Shown here piece by piece: positions 1 through 10,861 of a stretch of DNA of 64,000 bases. Origin of the DNA: Narthecium ossifragum (Eukaryota > Streptophyta > Magnoliopsida > Dioscoreales > Nartheciaceae); contig OY986967.1 in assembly GCA_963920575.1 (NCBI GenBank), positions 23,639,648 to 23,703,647 of the forward strand. Reading direction: 5' to 3'. A program made the position numbers and the translations under genes. Each line of letters begins with the position of its first letter. Positions within the stretch are counted from its first letter, which is position 1. The notes under the pieces are model-generated. The model saw nothing but the letters and a program-made list of their open reading frames with translations, did not search any database and had not been told where the DNA came from.

Positions 1-1518
1 TTTTTCCGTGATGGACGATGGGTGATCGTCCAAGGACGATGAGCAACGCTGGTCGATGGGTTGCCGTCATCCCAACCGAGGGTATCCTTGGGGTCGATGT
101 AGGGCCGGCACGGCGATGAGGGATGCCCTATTTTTTCCACCAACGGTGATAGATTGCCGTCTTTTCCTTCCGTCGTTGCCGTTGCCGTTGCCATTGTCCC
201 ATGCCGCGTCGGAGACGGAGGTGATGAGGCGTTGCTCTGTTTTTTCCATCGGCTACAAATTGCCGTATAGCAACAATGATGCCTTGGGTTTGCTTGGGGG
301 AGGCTGCGGCCTGAGGATTTGGACTAGGGCCGTCGAGGGGTTCTAAGAGAAATGGAGCAGCTTACCCATCATTCCGCTGCTGCCGTCGTCGGATGGATCT
401 CCTCTCCGCCGTTTGCCGTCCGATGGCTTTCTTTTCCACCGTTGTTCCACACCGCGCCGGAGACGGAGGTGATGACTCCGACGTTGCTCTGTTCTCCTCC
501 CAACGGCCACAGGTTGCCATCTTCCTGAGTGATAGGAGCTTTGAGGCCGACGTTGGCGCGGTGATGAGGGATCTGAGATGCTCAAAGGAAGCCGCGGTCT
601 GGGACGGAGTATTCCATTTTTTGCCGTCATCCCATGGCCAGCCGAGTGAAGACCGCGCCGGAGACGGAGGCGATCCCGGCTTTTGCTGATGATGGTGGCA
701 GTGAGGTCGCGAAGGATGCTCTGTTTTCTACCTCTGTTTTTTCTTCTCCAACGTTGTGGCTTTGGTAGCGACGAATGGGTTCGCCGTTTGGAGAGATCTC
801 GCCGATGCCGGAGAAGTTTCCCATGCCGTGATTTGCTCGGCGCCTGTGATGTTGATGTGCCGTCGGATAATATGCAGCGGGATTTGACCCAAAATACAAT
901 GAAATCGTCGCTTGCGGCGAGATCTTTCCCATCTTCGCCATTTTTCTCCATTGACAGGTATGATCGTGTTACTTTGCTGGTGATGGGTTCGAGTATTGAC
1001 GGAGATTTCCACGCCGTGGAAGTAGAAAATGAAACCGCCGTAGTTGGTGACGACGACGTTTGAGAATGCAGAGGATGATGGTGTTGAGGGTGGCGGCGCA
1101 AACGTGGGAAAGATGGGTTCCAAGGCTCCGAAGTGGATGATCTATGCCTTGAACCGCTTGAACCACCTTAAACTGCTTGAAACTGCCTTGAACTGCTGCA
1201 GTTTGCACGATCTCCCTTTGCATACTCCTGCCTTGAACCGCTAGAACCGTTTTGAACTGCTGCGCAGAGGGTGCGGGGTGTCTTCCCTGATGACGCCGGC
1301 AGCAAGGGATCTTCAAGAAAAAGAAGGTTGGCCGTCTCCGGCGTGTAAATGCTGATCGGGAGGCTATTGTTGGAGCCGCAGGTGTTCTCTACGCCGGTCA
1401 GAGATGTTTTGAACATCACTGTTCTATCTTCTGATTCATGATATTTTGACTGTTTTATCCTTTTGTCCCTTCTTCTTTGACAGCTTCAACACAAGGTCCC
1501 ACTGGGCGTGCCAAAAAA
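1..1518 (-). mobile_element. Internal region of tandem non-autonomous LTR retrotransposon, outer copy (partial)
   Basis: This stretch is repeated essentially without change at 3240-4757, a period of 3239 bp. It lies on the primer-binding side of the LTR at 1519-2788 when the element is read on the minus strand, and it runs off the left edge of the window. Open frames exist on both strands (up to 252 codons on the minus strand, 343-1101), but none shows gag, protease, integrase or reverse transcriptase motifs. I read it as the non-coding body of a LARD-like non-autonomous element. The frames persist because the region is GC-rich and recently duplicated, not because they look like genes. Confidence 0.75.
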
Positions 1519-2788
1519 TGTTAGAACAGAAATTATGACCGTTGACCGGGACTGTAATCAAGGTCAAAATCTGTTAGAACATTTAAGAATCAGGAGATTG
1601 TGGTTTTTTGTTCTTCTCCTTTGAATGATCGAATTAGAAGTGTTGAAGCTTTCGGGAATGGAAAATGGAAAATGGGAATAATAGAAAATGGAAAATGGAG
1701 ATGAAAAATGGAGATGGAAAATGGAGATGGAAAATGGAAATGAAAAATGGAATAATGGAAAATGGGTAGCGGAAAATGTGATGGTTCTATGGTAAATCTA
1801 CTCCTATTTTAGGTAGATGTACTCCTAGGAAAATATTATAATTCTACTCCTATGGAAGACATTAATGTAGCACTATTCCTAGAAATGAAGGACGTTGCAG
1901 GAATTTATAGGAAGGAAAATGCAGGAATTTAAAGGAAGGAAAATGCTTCATTGCTGAATTTAAAAGGCTACATAATGATAAAAAGTTTAGTGGCCGGGGC
2001 CGAATTTAAAAGGCTACATTGCTAATAAATATAAAAAGACTATATGAAGATAAAAAGCAGTTTTGCTTTGATGGCGGGGGCCCTTTTTTCTTCTTCCTCT
2101 TGGCTATTTATAGGGTTTCTGGTAACTGATTTGGAAACTGTCAAGAAACCACTCTGCAGTAGCTGCAACTGTTGCTTTGAAAGTGGAAACCACCAAAACT
2201 GCATAACTGGTCTAAAACTGCTCTGGAACCGCCACTAAACAACGCCTTCTGTCTTCCGCTGTATTTTTGCCCATGATAACCTTGGAATCTGGCAAAACTC
2301 TGAACATCAAAGTTGTAGATCTTCAAATTATCTTTCCAACGGTACCAGAAGGATCTAATTTGGACATCGGATGAGAAAGTTATGGCCAAAATACTTAGAC
2401 TGCACTAATGGCCGATTAGCAAATTTGGACGATTGATATTTGGATGACATCGTCCATTTTCGTCGATGACATCATCGTCCATTTTGGACGATAGGAAAGT
2501 TGGTCGATTGGATTTGGACATTTGGTTTTATTTACCAATTTGCCACTAAATACTTTGACTATTAATTTGATACATCAAATGACCGAATTTGGAGATGACG
2601 TCAACAACAAAGTTGTAGATCTTTTCGTCCTCTTTCCAATGGTTTAAGAATCGACCAATTTGGACACTTGGTGTAAAAGTTATGGTCAAAATACTTCAGT
2701 TGTGTCAAAACTGAAGTATTTATTGGCTGATTAGCAATATTTACAAAATTTCCATTGATCGCCCAAATGGCTATATTTATATCTAACA
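1519..2788 (-). repeat. LTR copy A (1270 bp)
   Basis: The sequence starts TGTTAGAACA and ends ATATCTAACA, so it has the TG..CA ends of an LTR with a short TGTTAG/CTAACA inverted terminus. An equal-length copy lies at 4758-6027. I count eight substitutions between them: one near 2115 and seven between 2644 and 2761. On the minus strand it is followed by a primer-binding context and preceded by a purine tract, so it acts as an LTR shared by two adjacent internal regions. It contains GGAAAATGGA-type short repeats at about 1660-1770. Confidence 0.9.
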
Positions 2789-2801
2789 TTTTGCCCCCCC
2801 G
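2789..2801 (-). other. Polypurine tract next to LTR A
   Basis: The plus strand reads ttttgccccccc directly after the LTR terminus, so on the minus strand a G-run precedes the LTR. This is the expected position of the plus-strand primer of an LTR retrotransposon and fixes the element's orientation as minus. Confidence 0.75.
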
Positions 2802-4721
2802 GTCTTTATGAAAATATTTCTATTTTTGTAAAGACCTTATTCTGTTGGCCAATTTGGGCGATTTTGTTGGCCATATGAACGATTTTGTCGATCAATTGAG
2901 TCGTCCATAAAACATATTTTATTAGCCATTCAATTAATCATTTTTGTCGACCATATGCTATTATTGGTCGATTACTTGTATAAGTTCCTAGCTGATCAAC
3001 CTTTGCCCGTTGACCAATTCTTAACGCTCAGTTTTGGTCGATATCGACCAATGAGTAATGCTGGGCGTTAAGCAAAGCTGGGCGATGATGGTCTTCATTG
3101 ACCGATAAGCAAAGTTGGCCGATGATTAGTTTGGCCGATAAGAAAAATGGTCGATGAGAAGTTTGGCCGATAAGAAAAATGGCCGATGAGAAGTTTGGCC
3201 GATAAGCAATGAGGAATCGTCGTCGAGCTCTGTTTCCCATTTTTCCGTGATGGACGATGGGTGATCGTCCAAGGACGATGAGCAACGCTGGTCGATGGGT
3301 TGCCGTCATCCCAACCGAGGGTATCCTTGGGGTCGATGTAGGGCCGGCACGGCGATGAGGGATGCCCTATTTTTTCCACCAACGGTGATAGATTGCCGTC
3401 TTTTCCTTCCGTCGTTGCCGTTGCCGTTGCCATTGTCCCATGCCGCGTCGGAGACGGAGGTGATGAGGCGTTGCTCTGTTTTTTCCATCGGCTACAAATT
3501 GCCGTATAGCAACAATGATGCCTTGGGTTTGCTTGGGGGAGGCTGCGGCCTGAGGATTTGGACTAGGGCCGTCGAGGGGTTCTAAGAGAAATGGAGCAGC
3601 TTACCCATCATTCCGCTGCTGCCGTCGTCGGATGGATCTCCTCTCCGCCGTTTGCCGTCCGATGGCTTTCTTTTCCACCGTTGTTCCACACCGCGCCGGA
3701 GACGGAGGTGATGACTCCGACGTTGCTCTGTTCTCCTCCCAACGGCCACAGGTTGCCATCTTCCTGAGTGATAGGAGCTTTGAGGCCGACGTTGGCGCGG
3801 TGATGAGGGATCTGAGATGCTCAAAGGAAGCCGCGGTCTGGGACGGAGTATTCCATTTTTTGCCGTCATCCCATGGCCAGCCGAGTGAAGACCGCGCCGG
3901 AGACGGAGGCGATCCCGGCTTTTGCTGATGATGGTGGCAGTGAGGTCGCGAAGGATGCTCTGTTTTCTACCTCTGTTTTTTCTTCTCCAACGTTGTGGCT
4001 TTGGTAGCGACGAATGGGTTCGCCGTTTGGAGAGATCTCGCCGATGCCGGAGAAGTTTCCCATGCCGTGATTTGCTCGGCGCCTGTGATGTTGATGTGCC
4101 GTCGGATAATATGCAGCGGGATTTGACCCAAAATACAATGAAATCGTCGCTTGCGGCGAGATCTTTCCCATCTTCGCCATTTTTCTCCATTGACAGGTAT
4201 GATCGTGTTACTTTGCTGGTGATGGGTTCGAGTATTGACGGAGATTTCCACGCCGTGGAAGTAGAAAATGAAACCGCCGTAGTTGGTGACGACGACGTTT
4301 GAGAATGCAGAGGATGATGGTGTTGAGGGTGGCGGCGCAAACGTGGGAAAGATGGGTTCCAAGGCTCCGAAGTGGATGATCTATGCCTTGAACCGCTTGA
4401 ACCACCTTAAACTGCTTGAAACTGCCTTGAACTGCTGCAGTTTGCACGATCTCCCTTTGCATACTCCTGCCTTGAACCGCTAGAACCGTTTTGAACTGCT
4501 GCGCAGAGGGTGCGGGGTGTCTTCCCTGATGACGCCGGCAGCAAGGGATCTTCAAGAAAAAGAAGGTTGGCCGTCTCCGGCGTGTAAATGCTGATCGGGA
4601 GGCTATTGTTGGAGCCGCAGGTGTTCTCTACGCCGGTCAGAGATGTTTTGAACATCACTGTTCTATCTTCTGATTCATGATATTTTGACTGTTTTATCCT
4701 TTTGTCCCTTCTTCTTTGACA

Positions 4722-4757
4722 GCTTCAACACAAGGTCCCACTGGGCGTGCCAAAAAA
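4722..4757 (-). other. Primer-binding-site region of the element
   Basis: Reading the minus strand away from LTR B, the sequence begins TTTTTTGGCACGCCCAGTGG and continues with a GACC-containing stretch. It lies immediately next to the LTR terminus, where the tRNA primer site is expected. The TTTGGC(A/G)CGCCC start resembles the primer context of plant Tat/Athila-type Gypsy elements as I know them. The exact tRNA is not assigned. The same block sits at 1483-1518 beside LTR A. Confidence 0.6.
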
Positions 4758-6027
4758 TGTTAGAACAGAAATTATGACCGTTGACCGGGACTGTAATCAA
4801 GGTCAAAATCTGTTAGAACATTTAAGAATCAGGAGATTGTGGTTTTTTGTTCTTCTCCTTTGAATGATCGAATTAGAAGTGTTGAAGCTTTCGGGAATGG
4901 AAAATGGAAAATGGGAATAATAGAAAATGGAAAATGGAGATGAAAAATGGAGATGGAAAATGGAGATGGAAAATGGAAATGAAAAATGGAATAATGGAAA
5001 ATGGGTAGCGGAAAATGTGATGGTTCTATGGTAAATCTACTCCTATTTTAGGTAGATGTACTCCTAGGAAAATATTATAATTCTACTCCTATGGAAGACA
5101 TTAATGTAGCACTATTCCTAGAAATGAAGGACGTTGCAGGAATTTATAGGAAGGAAAATGCAGGAATTTAAAGGAAGGAAAATGCTTCATTGCTGAATTT
5201 AAAAGGCTACATAATGATAAAAAGTTTAGTGGCCGGGGCCGAATTTAAAAGGCTACATTGCTAATAAATATAAAAAGACTATATGAAGATAAAAAGCAGT
5301 TTTGCTTTGATGGCGGGGGCCCTTTTTTCTTCTTCCTCTTGGCTATTTATAGGATTTCTGGTAACTGATTTGGAAACTGTCAAGAAACCACTCTGCAGTA
5401 GCTGCAACTGTTGCTTTGAAAGTGGAAACCACCAAAACTGCATAACTGGTCTAAAACTGCTCTGGAACCGCCACTAAACAACGCCTTCTGTCTTCCGCTG
5501 TATTTTTGCCCATGATAACCTTGGAATCTGGCAAAACTCTGAACATCAAAGTTGTAGATCTTCAAATTATCTTTCCAACGGTACCAGAAGGATCTAATTT
5601 GGACATCGGATGAGAAAGTTATGGCCAAAATACTTAGACTGCACTAATGGCCGATTAGCAAATTTGGACGATTGATATTTGGATGACATCGTCCATTTTC
5701 GTCGATGACATCATCGTCCATTTTGGACGATAGGAAAGTTGGTCGATTGGATTTGGACATTTGGTTTTATTTACCAATTTGCCACTAAATACTTTGACTA
5801 TTAATTTGATACATCAAATGACCGAATTTGGAGATGACGTCAACAACAAAGTTGTAGATCTTTTCGTCCTCTTTCCAATGGTTAAAGAATCGACCAATTT
5901 GGACACTTGGTGTAAAAGTTATGGCCAAAATACTTCAGTTGTGTCAAAGCTGAAGTATTTATTGGCTGATTGGCAATATTTACGAAATTGCCATTGATCA
6001 CCCAAATGGCTATATTTATATCTAACA
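4758..6027 (-). repeat. LTR copy B (1270 bp), right end of the tandem element
   Basis: It has the same length and termini as LTR A. Beyond 6027 the sequence is no longer shared with 2789 onward. Instead it matches the spacer that follows the intact UGT near 60258, so 6027/6028 is the insertion boundary. The first host bases are gctag; the matching left target duplication lies outside the window. Confidence 0.9.
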
Positions 6028-6813
6028 GCTAGCTATAATACAGTACTTGAGACATGAACCCTACTCGTCTATAGATCGAGACAATACATATATATAGTCA
6101 CATGTAAGCTATACAGGGCAATCTCTCAAGATTTGAAGGTCCCTCTTAGATAGATGGGACCAAGAGGACTCTGTGTTGTCGCCGGGTTCGCTGGCAATCT
6201 AATTCTTGGTTCCATCGATATACCTTACCTTTCAAGTGCAAAGAAGCACATGACGCAGAGCTAGAAAACGTTTTGGCATCCAATTGGTATTAGACGGTCT
6301 TTGACGTGTGTTAGGATTTATTCTATTATAATCAAGACTTGGTATTCTCTTTTTAGTTTCAACGTGAATTAATGAAAAATTAAAAAAAGGATCATTAGCT
6401 GGGCCTGCATGGTGTTATTCATTTCTTTTTCATTGCATGATCAATCCGTATCATTCAGGAGATCGAGGACATGTTCCCAGTCTCCTCCATGCGTGGAAAG
6501 TCCAAGTGAAGTTTGAGAGCTTCGCGAGCCAGCTAATCCACATGCAAATTATCCAGGGGCGTAGGAGACTCGGAAATTAATGAAGTTGCGACTAAATCAC
6601 TTTTTGGGGCCATCTTTCTCATAGGTTACTGTCACCGCGGCTTTTGCGAGCCGGCTAATCCACATGCAAATTGTCACGGGGTGTAGGAGACTCGGAAATC
6701 GATGAAGTTATAGTCGTGCACTGCTCGTTTCCGGGCCATCTTTCTCGTAGGTTACTGTCACCGGCTTGACCATTATAATGGGGTATAAATAATCTTGTAA
6801 TCTAGCTAGGATT
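6028..6813. other. UGT-array spacer, homologous to 60258-60850
   Basis: No gene is visible. The block from gctagctataatacagtac onward aligns with the 3' flank of the intact UGT at 58642-60051, including shared text around cctactcgtctatagatcg. It therefore probably followed a former UGT copy that lay left of the retrotransposon. The comparison supplies the pre-insertion sequence for both the LTR element (6027) and the LINE (6826). Confidence 0.8.
6523..6770. repeat. Two tandem copies of a 123-bp spacer segment
   Basis: The stretch starting gcgagccagctaatccacat at 6523 recurs at 6646 as gcgagccggctaatccacat. Both continue through ggccatctttctc and ttactgtcaccg. The homologous spacer at about 60750 has only the last part once, so the duplication is local to this copy. 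Confidence 0.75.
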
Positions 6814-6825
6814 AAGGTTGTATAT

Positions 6826-9800
6826 TCTTTACGAGAAGGAGGAGCTGGGGATTCTTACTGAGAAGGAGGAGACTGAGTTGAGGTGCACAGAGAACAGGCA
6901 TATGACGTCGATCCTACAACAAGAGGAATTTGTTAGCAGACGGTTCAGGAGGACGTGGGTCAAGGCGGGGGATCGGAACACAAGATTTTTTCATGGTTTG
7001 GCCAGTCGTCGGCAGCACCGGTCCAAAGTGGCGGAGATAGTACTTGATGGAGGTAGTATCTTGCCTACTCAGGAGGATATGGCTGCGGCCTTTGTGGAAC
7101 ATTTCCAGTCTCTGTGGACTGAACCAGGCGAGCGGAGTGATCTTCCTCTTCCTCCTCTACCGCGGCTAGAGGATGCTAGACAAATTGACTTGCTTACGAT
7201 CGTCTCGGAAGAGGAGATTGTGGCTGCATTGAAGGATATAGGCGCGGATAAATGCCTCGGCTCCGATGGTTTAACGGTTGAATTTTTTCTAAAATTCTGG
7301 CGTATCATTCGGGTTGACTTCACTCACCTCATACAGAGATTTTTCAATTCGGCGATCATTCCACCGAGCTGGAACGAGACGTTCGTCTCGCTAGTTCCTA
7401 AAGTTTCTAATCCAAGGAGAATTAAAGACTACCGTCCGATCAGCCTGTGCTATGTAAGTTACAAGATCATATCCACCATACTTGCTAACCGTCTTCGCAG
7501 TGTCATCGGAGATCTCATTGGGATGGAGCAGTCGGCGTTCGTTCCTGGGCGAAGTATCTTCGACAATGTCTCTGCGGCACAAGAGCTTATGCATTCTTTG
7601 CACCGGGCGCCCAAGTCGAGGGCCTTGATGGCGGTAAAAGTAGACATCAGTTCTGCATATGATTAAGTAAGGTAGTCTTTCCTGCAACTAGTTATGGAGG
7701 CAATGAACTTTCCGGAGCGATGGAGGTCCTGGATCGCCGCTTGCACGTCTTCCGCTAAGTTTGCGGTCATCATCAATGAAAGGGTCTTCGGCCACTTTCC
7801 TGTTACCAGGGGTCTCCGCCAAGGGGACCCCATCTCCCCTTAACTCTTTTTATTGGTGCAGGAAGCCTTGGCGCAGTTACTGAAGAGGGGCATCAAAGGG
7901 GTGCGGTTCTATGGCGATAGAGAGATCTACGGTCACCTACTTTACGCCGACGACTGCTTGCTGGTGACGAAGGCGACGGTGGAGGAGGCGCACCACATCA
8001 ATGGGGTTCTGGAGCGGTTCTTCTTGTTATCTGGGTTGGCAATCAATCAAGCTAAGTCTGCTGTGAGGTTCTCTCCAAGTGTGGCTACTGACAGGAAGTT
8101 CAGCATCTGCAGGGTACTGAAGATGATGGAGGCCACGGAGTTCCTCAAATATTTGGGTGTCCCAATCGATGGTGCTAGACTGAAGCCACGGGCGTTCAAT
8201 GACCTACTAGAGTCCGTTCAAAAGAAGCTTGGGGTTTGGTCGTCGTTGAAGCTGGCAGGGGCAGGGCGGGTGACTCTTATAAAATCCGTGCTACAGTCTT
8301 CTCCAACCCACTTGTTTCTGGCGACTCATGTTCCAATGTCCGTCATCAAGAATCTTGAGCTTTTGTCAAGAAATTTTCTATGGAATGGGAGGAAGATCGG
8401 CCGGGTCGCCTGGGAACGAGTTTGCTCTCCTACCGAGGCTGGCGGCTTAGGTCTTCGCAGGTTCGATGTGTGGCAGGAGGCCCTCCGGATGAAACGTGCG
8501 GCAAGTTTGAGGTTGGAGCCTAATTCTATTTGGGCAAGGATCTCACACTCCAAGTACCGTTGGGCGGGCAACTTTCCTACGGCAAGTATCCCGGCCAAAT
8601 GCTCCTCGCATTGGCGTCGGATTTGCCTGGCGGCGCGCAAGCTTCAAGACGATATCCGGTGGGTTCCAGCGGCTCTAGGCAAGGTTAGTGTGCTTCTTGA
8701 TCGATGGGTTTCTGACCAGCCTTTGTTGAAGACCCCTTCCTTCTTTTCCTCTTTTCTTCCGGCGAACTTGATGGTGAGCGACCTACTGGATGAGTCCGGC
8801 TGGTGGCGAGAGGAAGTGTTGCGTGCCTATTTCCACCCAGACCTCATCGAGCGTATCAGGGACTCCTATGTTATGAGGGGGGAGTATGAGGACAAGCTGG
8901 TCTGGATGTTTGCTGGGAATGGGGCTATCTCCACCAAATCGATCTATTTGTGGCTTTCTCAGAGGGAGGAATGGCACGGAGAGGAGGATGCTGCGGGGTG
9001 GCTAAATCTCTGGAAAGCACCGGCCGGCCCAAGGGTTAAGTTCTTCTTATGGTTGTTGTTTCATGGCAAGGTGGTTACGTCGGACCTCCTTTGGGCCATC
9101 GGGTGTGCTTCTGATCCCCTCTGGCCCTTTTGTGAGTTAGACTTTGAATCACCTGTTCATCTCTTCTTCCTCTGCCCATTCTCGCGGGAGGTCTGGGATC
9201 GAGTTGCCTTGGGCCGGCGCTGCCCTGTCTCTGTGGAGGACTGCTGGTCTCTTTTTTCCTCGTCGGCGCGTTGTCAGATGGCAGGTGAAAAGACTTGGGT
9301 GGGTTATACATTGTGGTGGATTTGGAAGAATCGTAATGCAAAGATCTTCAACGAGCTTCCTCTATCGATGGATCGGCTTGCACGTCTCATCTCGAGGCAA
9401 GTCAAAGAATTTAAGCTTTCTAATTTCCCTCGGGCATCTTCTATCCCTTGTATTCCGACAGCCATCCCTGTCATCCGGAGTGATGCGGCGGTTCGAGGTA
9501 GGTCGGCGGGCCTTGCGACGGTTTGTTTCCCGGATGGCGTTTCACCGACTTGGAGCTGGGCTGCGAGAAAGGAGGTTGCTTCCGTGGTCGAAGCGGAGAT
9601 CCTGGCTATGATTGGGGGGTTAGGGGAAGCTAAGCGCAGGGGGATCCAGAAAGTGGTTATGGAATCCGATTCGCTGTTGGGGATTGGTTTCGTGTCAGGA
9701 CGGATGGCCTGGCCGCATGAGCTTTCTAGACTTCTCCTGTCTATTTGGAGAGTAGTATCCCAGTTCTCTTCCCTTTCTTTTGTTCATATTCCGCGCGAGT

Positions 9801-9865
9801 TCAACTCCGTCGCGGACGTTTTGGCGGCTGCTGCCTGGGGAAACCCTGAGGTGACCCAGATGTGA
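6826..9865 (+). pseudogene. LINE ORF2 remnant: reverse transcriptase, zf-RVT and RNase H
   Basis: The frame reads through the pre-RT segment (WVKAGDRNTRFFHG), the RT core (DYRPISLCYVSYKII, MEQSAFVPGRS, YADDCLLV at 7943), the zinc-finger-like linker (GPRVKFFLWLLFHGKV) and a plant-type RNase H domain (RSDAAVRG, VEAEILAM, VMESDS). It is dead. Three stops lie in one frame: TAA 7664-7666 and TAG 7673-7675 just after the KVDISSAYD motif, and TAA 7841-7843 after QGDPISP. The rest (7853-9865, 670 codons) is still open with the YADD catalytic pair intact, so the element is fairly young or was inactivated by a few point changes. It is not expected to be expressed as a protein. Confidence 0.92.
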
Positions 9866-9947
9866 CGTGGCTGGGTTTTGGTTTTTTGTCATTCTCCTTT
9901 GTTTTGTTTGCTCTTTTAGCCCTCGGGCTCAACTAATAAAAAAAAAA
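6826..9947 (+). mobile_element. 5'-truncated L1-type LINE retrotransposon (LINE-1 of window)
   Basis: The insertion is flanked by a 12-bp target duplication aaggttgtatat (6814-6825 and 9948-9959). It ends in an A-run of about 12 bases (9938-9949) that overlaps the start of the duplication. The spacer at about 60840 gives the empty site. It carries only the ORF2 part from upstream of the reverse transcriptase to the RNase H domain and 3' UTR; ORF1 and the endonuclease are missing. This is the usual product of incomplete target-primed reverse transcription. Confidence 0.93.
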
Positions 9948-9982
9948 AAGGTTGTATATATGAGAGGAACAAGGAGAAGCTG

Positions 9983-10115
9983 GAGTTTTTTTTTTTAAAA
10001 TCCATTCCACTTTCGAATTTACAAAACCAGTCTACTTTTATGTTTGTTTACATGATAAGCCAAAATATTTTTTTAGGACAAAAATACCCTTCCTCATGTG
10101 CCATGTAACCTCTTC
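9983..10115 (+). repeat. Left terminal inverted repeat of Pack-MULE 1
   Basis: It matches the reverse complement of 12412-12544 with scattered mismatches. Conserved blocks are tttacaaaaccagtc, gataagccaaa, gacaaaaat and taacctcttcgac. Confidence 0.85.
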
Positions 10116-10124
10116 GACACCCAC

Positions 10125-10330
10125 CGGCCACTCTCTCTCTCTCTCCCGCCTCTCACTCTCTCTCCCGTCTCTCCTCGACCTCTCACTCTCTCTCCCGTCT
10201 CTCCTCGACCTCTCTCTCTCTCTCTCCTGCCTCTCTCCCGTCTCCCCTCGACCTCTCTCTCTCCGGCCTCTCTCTCTTCCGCCCCCTCACTCTCCCTCTC
10301 TCCCGCCGGCCTCTCTCTCTCCCGCCTACC
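10125..10330 (+). repeat. CT-rich degenerate tandem tract inside Pack-MULE 1
   Basis: Units such as ctctctcccgtctctcctcg are repeated many times. A reverse-complement tract lies at 11575-11695, so the ATL gene is enclosed by an internal inverted repeat. Long open frames here on both strands are low-complexity artefacts. Confidence 0.8.
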
Positions 10331-10539
10331 GCGCCGCAACCATGCCACTAAACCTTCCAGACAAAAAGCTAGATCTCCCTTCTCTCATGCTCTTCTCTCC
10401 CCCACTTCTTTTTCACCATTTTCCAGACAAAAAGCTTCACTTTTGCAGACCCAAAACCCAACACTCCTCACTCTCTCTCTCTAGAAACCCTAGATCTCCC
10501 TTCATTTCTCTCTCTAGAAACCTTGGCGCCGCAACCGTA

Positions 10540-10861
10540 GCCCTTCCCGGCGGCGAGCATGCCCTCTTAGGCCTCCCTCGCCCTGTCCTCCCTCGACGTC
10601 GCCCCGTTCACCTACGTGATCCATGCGCCGCCACCCACGGGTGGCGACGCGCATGGGAACCCGTCGACGGGAAGGGCTGCGGCTGCGGCGCCAAGATGGA
10701 GCTAGTCCACACCCTCCGCACCCACCACAGCCCCGACGACGACGCCTACCGCGCCGCCTTCCAGCGCGAGGACGTCGCCGGCAACCCCATCGTCGCTCTC
10801 ACCAACCACAGCGTCGCTCTCACCAAAGACCTTCCAGCGCGAGGACGTCGCCGGCAACCTC
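10540..10861 (+). other. GC-rich coding-like segment upstream of the ATL frame
   Basis: The composition is exon-like (for example a frame containing KMELVHTLRTHHSPDDDAYR), but I do not recognise the protein. About 30 bp around ccttccagcgcgaggacgtc occurs twice, near 10762 and 10830, showing a 67-bp local duplication just upstream of the ATL start. It may be 5' UTR of the chimeric transcript or a third captured fragment. Confidence 0.35.

Larger units (their letters stand above)
2789..4757 (-). mobile_element. Complete internal region (1969 bp) of non-autonomous LTR retrotransposon
   Basis: This is the only complete internal region of the tandem array, bounded by LTR B (5' side, minus strand) and LTR A (3' side). 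At about 2 kb it is too short for gag-pol, and no retroviral domain can be read in any frame. The purine-tract side (about 3100-3215) holds a roughly 32-bp direct repeat built on gtttggccgataag, present about three times. The part from 3240 to 4757 is the second copy of 1-1518. The family would depend on enzymes from an autonomous relative; the lineage is not certain. Confidence 0.85.

Noticed and set aside
343..1101. 252-codon minus-strand frame, repeated at 3582-4340, as a gene
   Set aside because: It lies inside the non-coding body of an LTR element, overlaps several other open frames in a GC-rich stretch, and shows no domain. Its conservation comes from the recent duplication.
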